This document shows positions 35,248-46,152 of a DNA stretch of 64,000 nucleotides, piece by piece. The notes under the pieces are model-generated. The model saw only the letters and a list, made by a program, of their open reading frames with translations, ran no database searches and was not told where the DNA came from. Every line of letters starts with the position of its first letter. Position 1 is the stretch's first letter. Source of the stretch: Amia ocellicauda (lineage: Eukaryota > Chordata > Actinopteri > Amiiformes > Amiidae); NCBI RefSeq assembly GCF_036373705.1, contig NW_027102734.1, positions 1 through 64,000 on the forward strand, read 5' to 3'. The translations under genes and the position numbers were made by a program.

Positions 35248-35380
35248 CGCACCCAACTCCGTCCACACTCCTCCTCCTCTGTATAGCCACTGCCCCCCAT
35301 TTACCCACGTGTCCCCACACACGCCCCCAACCCCGCCCACACCCCGCCTCCTCTGTAGAGCCGCCGGCCACCATTTACAG
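35248..35380 (+). promoter_or_regulatory. Promoter region with a duplicated segment of about 73 bp
   Basis: 35248-35306 and 35322-35380 are diverged copies of one segment (cacgc-ccca-ac-ccg-ccacac... then ctctgta-ag-c..ccatttac). The second copy contains CCCCGCCC, an Sp1-type GC box. It sits between the minus-strand cluster and the plus-strand gene, so it may serve both directions. Confidence 0.55.
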
Positions 35381-35387
35381 TATAAAG
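35381..35387 (+). promoter_or_regulatory. TATA box
   Basis: TATAAAG, 92 bases before the ATG at 35473 and directly after the duplicated GC-rich segment. Confidence 0.6.
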
Positions 35388-35472
35388 AGCATGCTGGTAA
35401 ACACAGAAAACATGTCACCCGTTCGGGACAGAACAGGTCTGCGGTAACTGGTGGAAACCCCCATAGCGCACT

Positions 35473-36515
35473 ATGGCTACACCAGCTAAGAAGACACCCC
35501 CTAGCGACCACGCTGCTGATGAAGATGCGGGGGCACCTAACACAAAATTAAGATGGTCGGAAGACAGGGACCCAAAAGAGGTAACACTTTATTTTACTTT
35601 AAAAACGTGTTTAGAATATTATTATTAATTTTAAACGTATGCCGGTGTTTACATGCTGTTAGGCCGTATGTGTGTATATATGAATTTCAATGCAAAGTGA
35701 ATTTAAATGCATGTTTTCTTCTTTGTATGTTTATCAAAAGAATAGTGTCAGCGCTCCTCCTCTGAGCCCCAGGGATGCTCTCCCAATGTCTGATGAAGAC
35801 GAAGGTGTCAACACTGGTGATGAGTCTGAAGATGATGACAAGGACCATGAACATGGCAGGGAGGATAAAACCTCAGACACTGATGATGGAGTTGGACCAT
35901 CAATGGAAAGAGAGGTAAATATAGAGGTCCTACAACTGTGTTTAGTTGTGTACTTCTTTACTGACCGACACACATTACAGTTTTAAGTGTTATTTTCTTT
36001 TCTCTTCATTAGAATAGTGGAGTACCAGACACCAGTGATATTGATTCCTCTGTCAACTCTTTAAGACCCCGAACAAGATTGAACATTGCATGCTTCTGTT
36101 CTTGCCTTGCTAGAACCCACAAGAGTTTTGATTCAGACAGGGAAGTTCCGAGATATAATTGTAAAAACTATGATGATCATGTAACACTAGTGATGACACA
36201 CACCATAAAGGGCATTATTGCGCTAGTGTTACAACATTGTATTGGCCGTGAATTAGTTGATAAGTGTGAGGCCTGTCTGATAGGTGACCCCAGCCAAGCA
36301 CAGCATCTCTGTCTAACTTTAGATCACGAGCAAGGGAGTGTCTGGAGTAGTGTCGCTCTTATATGTAACAAAATAAGTGTCACCCGCTTTCTAAATGTTG
36401 TGTTATGTGTTGCACGTGCCCTATGTGGGCTATGCATCACCAGACAGACTGAGAAACAAGTGAAATCTCTTTTGCATAGCTTAGAAACATGCACAAAGGA
36501 ATTAATGTTTAGTTC
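35473..36515 (+). CDS. Acidic, probably spliced gene of unknown function beside the virus-like cluster
   Basis: Three candidate exons: 35473-35580 (starts MATPAKKTPPSDHAADED, ends at a GTAACA donor), about 35741-35914 (NSVSAPPLSPRDALPMSDED, very acidic, ends at GTAAAT) and 36013 onward (preceded by a pyrimidine tract and TTAG). All junctions are phase 0, and exons 2 and 3 both start AATAGTG. The third exon is Cys-rich: CFCSCLARTH, then HCIGRELVDKCEACLIGDPS with HLCL after it, suggesting a metal-binding C/H cluster. It also contains helical, hydrophobic stretches. Not recognised; the acidic-then-Cys-rich layout is reminiscent of regulatory proteins of small DNA viruses, but that is inference. 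Its 3' end runs into a hAT fragment at 36516. Confidence 0.5.
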
Positions 36516-36614
36516 CCCCCCCCGCTGTACCGAACCCATAACGAACCGAGACTTCAAAACCGAGGTACGTACCGAACTGTCAGTTTTGTGTACCGTAACG
36601 TTACACCCCTAACA
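36516..36614 (-). mobile_element. hAT terminal fragment
   Basis: Contains ctgtaccgaacccataacg, aaaaccgaggtacgtaccga and ends ttacacccct. Read in reverse this starts AGGGGTGTAACG, a well-known fish hAT end. The open frame of the preceding gene reads through it, so the last residues of that frame are transposon-derived. Confidence 0.7.
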
Positions 36615-36953
36615 AATGCTGTTAAACGGCATATTTGAAACAATACATTTTTGGGAAACAGTCGCGGCTATCTAAGTTTATTTATTCAACGTTGCAGAAC
36701 CTGAAGGGGAGGGAGTCATATCTCAAAGGAGATCTGATAACACTTTATTTTAAGGGGCCAGAAGTATGCATTAGTTAAGCACAAACACACTCGTAATTAA
36801 TTTTTAACTTTACATATTAGTCATTATTTATTAAACATTTGAAGGATCCACATTCATGCAATAAATAAACATAAACCTAGTAATTAATGATTAACCGAAT
36901 GCACAGTAAATGCATTTTAGCCATTATTTACAACTTAGCAAACCATATATTAT
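36615..36953. other. Non-coding stretch left of the tRNA array
   Basis: Includes gataacactttattttaagg, a word common in fish interspersed repeats. No gene recognised. Confidence 0.4.
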
Positions 36954-38760
36954 TGTAGTGTTATGTTGGGTGTATTTTGATAAGAGCATTTTAGCTCTGA
37001 GCTGAAGCACTGATCTAAAGAAGACCTCTCCCCCCACCAAAAGTTATCAGATTTCCTTAACTCATCAGCTTGGAACTGGTTTACATCAAAGTGACAGTTT
37101 TGGGGAGGATGGCACCGAGAATAGGCCAAATAGTTTGGAATCCTGCTATGAGATAGGAGAAAGGGGCCTGTAGGTAATAAAAACTCTTTGAAGTGGACGA
37201 GAGCCGAAATCCCGACATAGAGCTACGAACCCGGGCCAACCGGCATTTCCAAAAGATGGCATGGATTGACATCAGTCATAAATCAAGCCCCCCTCCAATA
37301 GGACACTGGGGGCTGAAACCGAAATCCAATCTAAAAAAATCAAGAACCAATCACCTATTGATCTGACAGACTATAAAGAACAGCGCACGGTCTCTCTCTC
37401 TTACTCTCTCTCTCACCTGAACCAGAAACTCGCAACCTGTAGCTCTGTTGCCAGAACCGGAACCAGAAACCAACAAAGTCTTTGCCGGCAACAGAAGAAT
37501 TAAACTGGGAGAAGGAGATTGAGCCGTACGAAGAATTCTTTTAAAGGACTTTATTAAATAAAGAACTTTACAGACCCACCTGATCAGTGGAGTTTTACAG
37601 CTGGGCAATTGACTAAGTCGACTGAATACGAAAGTGCCAGTCATTTAAATAGCTATTTGAGTCTTAAGAAACTTGACCCTTGGAACAAACAGGGCCCTGC
37701 TTTCCTCAAAGACTTTGTCTTCAAGTAACTACGGTGGAACCCTGCTTACAAAGAAGATTTTGTGCACAACCTTGGAGCCTTCAAACCAATGGAAAATCTG
37801 TTTGGAAAAGACTCTACATTCGCGAAACCCCAACTTCCAGGTGCATCGACTGAGTGGAAGTTCTTGGACAAAGCTGAACCGGACTGCCTTTGTTCCAACC
37901 ACACGGACCTCGTGCCGTGTGCTGTTATCTGAGCCCGAAGCCAGAGAGGCCTCTCTGCGACGAAGTTCAGATAAGTTTAACAGTTTGGAGTTTGTGATTC
38001 ATGACATTTAAGAAATCAATTAGAAATGTTAATCTGTGATTCATAACTCTAGAATGTGTAATATCATTTAGTTTTCTTAAATATAAATGTGTGTTGCATT
38101 CAACTGTTTTGTTGATAATTTTAGAAATAAAATCTGTCAACGCCGAGAAATATCTTCTCATTCCTGTTTAACTGTTTAGTCTGAAATTGACACAAGTCAA
38201 TAGACGTTAGATTATTGGTGGCCCTGCCTATCCTTGATCATTGAATAATAATCAGTTAAGGGAAATTGTGGTAACAAGTAATGATAGGATCTTTCTCGGC
38301 ACCTAAACGTAAATGAGACTGATATATATATAACGAGAAGTTACCTGACATAAATACTAACCTGCGTAGTTATTTAATGTCTGACTAACAATACTAACGA
38401 GAGACTCACCTTCGTCTTACTAACCGGTATTGTAGTTAATGTGTTTATAACCTTTTTTGTTTAACGATTTGTGTGTTATCATATGCGATCCCATGGTCTT
38501 TGATTTGGTCACGGAAGTGATTTGTCTTTGATTTGTTGATCTAGAGTTGAATTTTGATTAGCTTTTCCCTTTTGTATAATTAGTGTAGTGCTACATTTAG
38601 TCTTTGTTTTTGAATAAATTTAACAATTTATATCTTTGGAATTGGTGTCTGTGTCCAATTATTACAGAAATTGAGTTCTACAAGATTCCAGGATTCGTGA
38701 TAAGGTGATACTATAAATTCACTTCTTAAATTGAAATTTATAAGTGTACCTTACGATACA
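36954..38760 (+). mobile_element. LTR-like module, copy 0 (left edge, divergent)
   Basis: Ends TGTAGTGTTATG and CCTTACGATACA, followed by ACTG. A TATAAAG box lies at 37372 and AATAAA at 37557 and 38126. Its first half differs from the other copies by many substitutions and small length changes; after about 38150 it is nearly identical to them. No viral genes; a fossil, age mixed. Confidence 0.6.
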
Positions 38761-39068
38761 ACTGATAGCACTGCAACTCAGTGTAGGTGTGCGTTCAGTC
38801 CGGCAAACACAACATTTCAGTTATGAAACGCTTTCTACAGGTGATGTATAAATGTAATATTTTCACACATTTGAATAAGTTTGATTTGATACAAGATTTA
38901 TGAAGTTGACCAAACAAAATGACATAATATTTTTCAGGGGATAAAAATCTCACGACACAATTGGGTAGTCCTCACGGCACACGGGTTGAAAACCACTGAG
39001 CCAAGCCACGGTGCTTCTTGGCTTTGCACGGCCACTGAGACTGCCAGGGGAAGACGGTGAGAAGCTTC

Positions 39069-39157
39069 CCTTCGATAGCTCAGTTGGTAGAGCGGAGGAC
39101 TGTAGGTTTCAGGCAGCGGGCATCCTTAGGTCGCTGGTTCAATTCCGGCTCGAAGGA
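39069..39157 (+). tRNA. tRNA-Tyr (GTA), with 16-nt intron
   Basis: An 89-nt gene. Acceptor CCTTCGA pairs with TCGAAGG, discriminator A. A box TAGCTCAGTTGG, B box GGTTCAATTCC. Anticodon GTA at 39102-39104, intron 39106-39121 directly after position 37, then a restored anticodon stem GAGGA/TCCTT. An intron here is standard for vertebrate tRNA-Tyr. A TTTT run 26 nt past the end (39183) can terminate Pol III. Confidence 0.95.
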
Positions 39158-39392
39158 AGGCGTGATTATGGTTTGACATCGGTTTTGGACGAGCTCCCAA
39201 ATGTCAAGCCATTGGAATTGCATGAGGACAAGGAGAAAACACCGGAAATTCGGATTTGCTGTGGAGAACTCGCATTGCCCAAACATCTCATATGCATGTG
39301 ACCCTTTTCACCCTGAGCCCAGTTTTCTAAACCGGCCAGAAAGCGGTCTGGAACAATCATGAAGCCAACACATTGTGGAGCACTTCACTGAA

Positions 39393-39465
39393 GCCCGGGT
39401 AGCTCAGCCGGTAGAGCATCAGACTTTTAATCTGAGGGTCCAGGGTTCGAGTCCCTGTTCGGGCG
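39393..39465 (+). tRNA. tRNA-Lys (TTT)
   Basis: 73 nt. Acceptor GCCCGGG pairs with TTCGGGC (two G-T pairs at its inner end), discriminator G. Anticodon loop CTTTTAA with TTT at 39426-39428, stem TCAGA/TCTGA, B box GGTTCGAGTCC. No run of four T occurs in the next 170 or so bases, so Pol III termination is unusual. Confidence 0.93.
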
Positions 39466-40863
39466 CCTTGTTGACCGAGGGCCATGATGGTGAAAAGCCT
39501 GGATGGCCTTCCAGGTGACAATGAAATATGCAGTTGCGTCTAGGCAAGGTGTCTAGTCCTCTTTGCTTCTTTCGGCAAATATCCAGCCTGGGCAAGTGTT
39601 GTCTTCCAGAGGCAAGTCAAGCCAGGAACTCTGAGAGATGTTTTTGCCGTTGACGACGTGTCACTTTAGAACAGCACAACATGCATCTCTACTTGACTTG
39701 GCACAATCTGTGAGGGTTGGGCCAACACAACGTGTCCACACATTTGCAGGCGTCTTGAAATACTTGGAATGACCTGTGGCCCCATGCCATGCAGAAGTCC
39801 ACAGCTATGCGTGTCAGCATGCTCTGCTCCTCATCCCCAATGTGCCACTTGTAAGAACTTTGTAAAAAGCGACAGAGAACATGATCAGCAAAGAAACACA
39901 ATTCTCCTGAGAACGACAATCATCGTGCCGATCGTAATCTCAGTGCATACCTGGATGCCCAACAAGCCAAGCCAGTGGTTCCCAAGCGTTGTAATGCCAC
40001 GGCACACTTTGCTGAGACCAAAAACCTTCGCGGCGCACCAACATGAAAAAAAAAAAAACGGATTTACTAGGTATTGTCTCACCTGAATGGCAACAGGCTG
40101 CTAAAACTATTATCACACGCACATTGCATGTTAAAGTATGTCAGTAAGGGAGTAATTTAAAGGGCAAATGTGTGAAGTGCAAGGAGTGGCCCTTAGTGGT
40201 TAGGTAAAAAAGTACACAGACAAACTAAATAATCCCTTGATACAAATCATTTATTTAGTGCAGACAGACCAAGACCAGCCACAATAAACTATTCGCAGTA
40301 AATATAAATTCACAGCAAAATAGGTTCAGTTCACAATATCCTATAACAAGCTGTATTTAACGAAGTAGTTAAACGTTACAAAGGGCATTACAATTGTTGA
40401 AAAACAATAGCACACGGATCAAACATGCTATCCCCGCCATTTTATTCGATTTGATTAGACGTTTCGCGACCGAAATGTTTTGTGTGCAGACTGAACGCAC
40501 ACCTGAGCCGAGCACGATCACTATACATATCCACAGTTAATCTAAGCAGTATCATATTGTAACCGTTTCGGTCTGTTATCAACCCTTCCGGATCCAAAAC
40601 CAGGAGTCAGACACCCTTTTCGGTGGACATGCTGTTGACTTCTCACAAGCACCATCTGCCTTCACAAAGGCAGCGCTAGCAGTGGAAAGAACGAAGAACT
40701 GCAGGAGAAACGCCGGTGCTATTTAGAGCCCGATTATTCAACACAGAGGGGGAAAACCAAGGCCAAATGAGACTTAGAGGAACAGGAGACATCCAACAAC
40801 AGTATAAAGATAAAAAGGAATTCACCACATGTCCCTTTAATCAATTGCCTTGCAGTTCCACTG

Positions 40864-41300
40864 TGTAGCGTTATGTTGGGTGTATTTTGATAAGAGCATT
40901 TGGGCTCTGAGCTGAAGCACTGATCTAAAGAAGACCTCTCCACCCCCAAAGTTATCAGATTTCCTTTGCTCATCAGCTTGGAACTGGTTTGCATCAAAGT
41001 GACAGTTTTGGGGAGGATGGCACCGAGAAGAGGCCAAATAGGTTGAATCCTGCTATGAGATGTCTGGAGAAAGGGGCCTGTAGGTGATAAAAACTCTTTG
41101 AAGTGGACGAGAGCCGAAATCCCGACATAGTGCTACGAACCCGGGCCAACCGGCATTTCCAAAAGATGGCATGGATTGACATCAGTCATAAATCAAGCCC
41201 CCCTCCATTAGGACACTGGGGGCTGAAACCGAAATCCAATCTCAAGAACTCAAGAACCAATCACCTATTGATCTGACAGACTATAAGGAACAGTGCACAG

Positions 41301-41341
<41 letters not shown>

Positions 41342-42444
41342 TTCTCTCTCACCTGAACCAGTAACTCGCTGCCACAGCTCAACCTGTAGCTCTGTTGCCC
41401 GAACCGGAACCAGAAACCAACCAAGTCTTTGCCGGCAACAGAAGAGTTAAACTGGGAGAAGGAGATTGAGCCGTACGAAGAATTCTTTTAAAGGACTTTA
41501 TTAAATAAAGAACTTTACAGACTGCGCATGCCCGCCTGTGCCCACCTGATCAGTGGAGTTTTACAGCTGGACAATTGAGTAAGTCGAATGTATATGAAAG
41601 TGTTCAGTCATTTAAATAGCTATTTGAGTCTTAAGAAACTTGACCCTTGGAACGAACAGGGCCCTGCTTTCCTCAAAGACTTTGTCTTCAAGTAACTACG
41701 GTGGAACCCTGCTTACAAAGAAGATTTTGTGCACAACCTTGGAGCCTTCAAACCAGTGGAAAATCTGTTTGGAAAAGACTCTAATTTCGCGAAACCCCAA
41801 TTTCCAGGTGCATCGACTGAGTGGAAGTTCTTGGACAAAGCCGAACCGCACTGCCTTTGTTCCAAACCACACGGACCATGTGCCGTGTGCTGTGATCTGA
41901 GCCCGAAGACAGAGAGGCCTCTCTGCGACGAAGTTCAGATAAGTTTAACAGTTTGGAGTTCATGATTCATGACATTTGAGAAATCAATTCGAAATGTTAT
42001 TCTGTGATTCAAAACTCTAGAATGTGTAATATCATTTAGTTTTCTTAAATATAAATGTGTGTTGCATTAAACTGTTTTGTTGATAATTTTAGAAATAAAA
42101 TCTGTCAACCCTGAGAAATATCTTCTCATTCCTGTTTAACTGTTTAGTCTGAAATTGACACAAGTCAATAGACGTTAGATTATTGATGGCCCTGCCTATC
42201 CTTGATCATTGAATAATAATCAGTTAAGGGAAATTGTGGTAACAAGTAACGATAGGATCTTTCTCGGCACCTAAACGTAAATGAGACTGATATATATATA
42301 ACGAGAAGTTACCTGACATAAATACTAACCTGCGTAGTTATTTAATGTCTGACTAACAATACTAACGAGAGACTCACCTTCGTCTTACTAACCGGTATTG
42401 TAGTTAATGTGTTTATAACCTTTTTTGTTTAACGATTTGTGTGT
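40864..42444 (+). mobile_element. LTR-like module, copy 1 (short form)
   Basis: Preceded by ACTG (40860-40863). The module joins directly to the second part of a tRNA-Lys gene. A CT-rich microsatellite lies at 41301-41350. Confidence 0.6.
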
Positions 42445-42498
42445 TAGAGCATCAGACTTTTAATCTGAGGGTCCAGGGTTCGAGTCCCTGTTCGGGCG
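42445..42498 (+). pseudogene. tRNA-Lys fragment lacking the 5' third
   Basis: Retains the anticodon and T arms and the 3' acceptor strand; the acceptor 5' strand and D arm are replaced by LTR-module sequence. Cannot fold as a tRNA. Confidence 0.9.
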
Positions 42499-43587
42499 CC
42501 TTGTTGACCGAGGGCCATGGTGGTGAAAAGCCTGGATGGCCTTCCAGGTGACAATGAAATATGCAGTTGCGTCTAGGCAAGGTGTCTAGTCCTCTTTGCT
42601 TCTTTCGGCAAATATCCAGCCTGGGCAAGTGTTGTCTTCCAGAGGCAAGTCAAGCCAGGAACTCTGAGAGATGTTTTTGCCGTTGACGACGTGTCACTTT
42701 AGAACAGCACAACATGCATCTCTACTTGACTTGGCACAATCTGTGAGGGTTGGGCCAACACAACGTGTCCACACATTTGCAGGCGTCTTGAAATACTTGG
42801 AATGACCTGTGGCCCCATGCCATGCAGAAGTCCACAGCTATGCGTGTCAGCATGCTCTGCTCCTCATCCCCAATGTGCCACTTGTAAGAACTTTGTAAAA
42901 AGCGACAGAGAACATGATCAGCAAAGAAACACAATTCTCCTGAGAACGACAATCATCGTGCCGATCGTAATCTCAGTGCATACCTGGATGCCCAACAAGC
43001 CAAGCCAGTGGTTCCCAAGCGTTGTAATGCCACGGCACACTTTGCTGAGACCAAAAACCTTCGCGGCGCACCAACATGAAAAAAAAAAAAACGGATTTAC
43101 TAGGTATTGTCTCACCTGAATGGCAACAGGCTGCTAAAACTATTATCACACGCACATTGCATGTTAAAGAATGTCAGTAAGGGAGTAATTAAAAGGGCAA
43201 ATGTGTGAAGTGCAAGGAGTGGCCCTTAGTGGTTAGGTAAAAAAGTACACAGACAAACTAAATAATCCCTTGATACAAATCATTTATTTAGTGCAGACAG
43301 ACCAAGACCAGCCACAATAAACTATTCGCAGTAAATATAAATTCACAGCAAAATAGGTTCAGTTCACAATATCCTATAACAAGCTGCACAAAGGCAGCGC
43401 TAGCAGTGGAAAGAACGAAGAACTGCAGGAGAAACGCCGGGGCTATTTAGAGCCCGATTATTCAACACAGAGGGGGAAAACCAAGGCCAAATGAGACTTA
43501 GAGGAACAGGAGACATCCAACAACAGTATAAAGATGAAAAGGAATTTACCACATGTCCCTTTAATCAATTGCCTTGCAGTTCCACTG

Positions 43588-44020
43588 TGTAGCGTTATGT
43601 TGGGTGTATTTTGATAAGAGCATTTGGGCTCTGAGCTGAAGCACTGATCTAAAGAAGACCTCTCCACCCCCAAAGTTATCAGATTTCCTTTGCTCATCAG
43701 CTTGGAACTGGTTTGCATCAAAGTGACAGTTTTGGGGAGGATGGCACCGAGAAGAGGCCAAATAGGTTGAATCCTGCTATGAGATGTCTGGAGAAAGGGG
43801 CCTGTAGGTGATAAAAACTCTTTGAAGTGGACGAGAGCCGAAATCCCGACATAGAGCTACGAACCCGGGCCAACCGGCATTTCCAAAAGATGGCATGGAT
43901 TGACATCAGTCATAAATCAAGCCCCCCTCCATTAGGACACTGGGGGCTGAAACCGAAATCCAATCTCAAGAACTCAAGAACCAATCACCTATTGATCTGA
44001 CAGACTATAAGGAACAGTGC

Positions 44021-44068
<48 letters not shown>

Positions 44069-45456
44069 TTTCTCTCTCACCTGAACCAGTAACTCGCTGC
44101 CACAGCTCAACCTGTAGCTCTGTTGCCCGAACCGGAACCAGAAACCAACCAAGTCTTTGCCGGCAACAGAAGAGTTAAACTGGGAGAAGGAGATTGAGCC
44201 GTACGAAGAATTCTTTTAAAGGACTTTATTAAATAAAGAACTTTACAGACTGCGCATGCCCGCCTGTGCCCACCTGATCAGTGGAGTTTTACAGCTGGAC
44301 AATTGAGTAAGTCGAATGTATATGAAAGTGTTCAGTCATTTAAATAGCTATTTGAGTCTTAAGAAACTTGACCCTTGGAACGAACAGGGCCCTGCTTTCC
44401 TCAAAGACTTTGTCTTCAAGTAACTACGGTGGAACCCTGCTTACAAAGAAGATTTTGTGCACAACCTTGGAGCCTTCAAACCAGTGGAAAATCTGTTAGG
44501 AAAAGACTCTAATTTCGCGAAACCCCAACTTCCAGGTGCTTCGACTGAGTGGAAGTTCTTGGACAAAGCCGAACCGCACTGCCTTTGTTCCAAACCACAC
44601 GGACCATGTGCCGTGTGCTGTGATCTGAGCCCGAAGACAGAGAGGCCTCTCTGCGACGAAGTTCAGATAAGTTTAACAGTTTGGAGTTCATGATTCATGA
44701 CATTTGAGAAATCAATTAGAAATGTTATTCTGTGATTCAAAACTCTAGAATGTGTAATATCATTTAGTTTTCTTAAATATAAATGTGTGTTGCATTAAAC
44801 TGTTTTGTTGATAATTTTAGAAATAAAATCTGTCAACCCCGAGAAATATCTTCTCATTCCTGTTTAACTGTTTAGTCTGAAATTGACACAAGTCAATAGA
44901 CGTTAGATTATTGGTGGCCCTGCCTATCCTTGATCATTGAATAATAATCAGTTAAGGGAAATTGTGGTAACAAGTAACGATAGGATCTTTCTCGGCACCT
45001 AAACGTAAATGAGACTGATATATATATAACGAGAAGTTACCTGACATAAATACTAACCTGCGTAGTTATTTAATGTCTGACTAACAATACTAACGAGAGA
45101 CTCACCTTCGTCTTACTAACCGGTATTGTAGTTAATGTGTTTATAACCTTTTTTGTTAAACGATTTGTGTGCTATCATATGCGATCCCATGGTCTTTGAT
45201 TTGGTCACGGAAGTGATTTGTCTTTGATTTGTTGATCTAGAGTTGAATTTTAATTAGCTTTTCCCTTTTGTATAATTAGTGTAGTGCTACATTTAGTCTT
45301 TGTTTTTGAATAAATTTAACAATTTATATCTTTGGAATTGGTGTCTGTGTCCAATTATTACAGAAATTGAGTTCTACAAGATTCCAGGATTCGTGATAAG
45401 GTGATACTATAAATTCACTTCTTAAATTGAAATTTATAAGTGTACCTTACGATACA
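43588..45456 (+). mobile_element. LTR-like module, copy 2 (complete)
   Basis: 1869 bp. ACTG at 43584-43587 and ACTG at 45457-45460 form a 4-bp duplication. The inverted ends TGTAGCGTTATG and TGTATCGTAAGG (read inward) match at 9 of 12 places. CT repeat at 44025-44078. Confidence 0.65.
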
Positions 45457-45764
45457 ACTGATAGCACTGCAACTCAGTGTAGGTGTGCGTTCAGTCCGGC
45501 AAACACAACAATTCAGTTATGAAACGCTTTCTACAGGTGATGTATAAATGTAATATTTTCACACATTTGAATAAGTTTGATTTGATACAAGATTTATGAA
45601 GTTGACCAAACAAAATGACATAATATTTTTCAGGGGATAAAAATCTCACGACACAATTGGGTAGTCCTCACGGCACACGGGTTGAAAACCACTGAGCCAA
45701 GCCACGGTGCTTCTTGGCTTTGCACGGCCACTGAGACTGCCAGGGGAAGACGGTGAGAAGCTTC

Positions 45765-45853
45765 CCTTCGATAGCTCAGTTGGTAGAGCGGAGGACTGTA
45801 GGTTTCAGGCAGCGGGCATCCTTAGGTCGCTGGTTCAATTCCGGCTCGAAGGA
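45765..45853 (+). tRNA. tRNA-Tyr (GTA), with 16-nt intron
   Basis: Identical to the gene at 39069-39157. Confidence 0.95.
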
Positions 45854-46079
45854 AGGCGTGATTATGGTTTGACATCGGTTTTGGACGAGCTCCCAAATGT
45901 CAAGCCATTGGAATTGCATGAGGACAAGGAGAAAACACCGGAAATTCGGATTTGCTGTGGAGAACTCGCATTGCCCAAACATCTCATATGCATGTGACCC
46001 TGAGCCCAGTTTTCTAAACCGGCCAGAAAGCGGTCTGGAACAATCATGAAGCCAACACATTGTGAAGCACTTCACTGAA

Positions 46080-46152
46080 GCCCGGGTAGCTCAGCCGGTA
46101 GAGCATCAGACTTTTAATCTGAGGGTCCAGGGTTCGAGTCCCTGTTCGGGCG
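46080..46152 (+). tRNA. tRNA-Lys (TTT)
   Basis: Identical to the gene at 39393-39465. Confidence 0.93.

Noticed and set aside
40561-40670. Possible second LTR end near accgtttcggtctgttatc in host segments
   Set aside because: It resembles an LTR terminus when read in reverse, but no partner end or duplication could be defined.
38761-40863. Host segment between two LTR modules as the internal region of a retrovirus
   Set aside because: It carries two tRNA genes and no gag, pol or env-like frame, and the ACTG duplication flanks single modules, so each module is a solo insertion in repeated host DNA.
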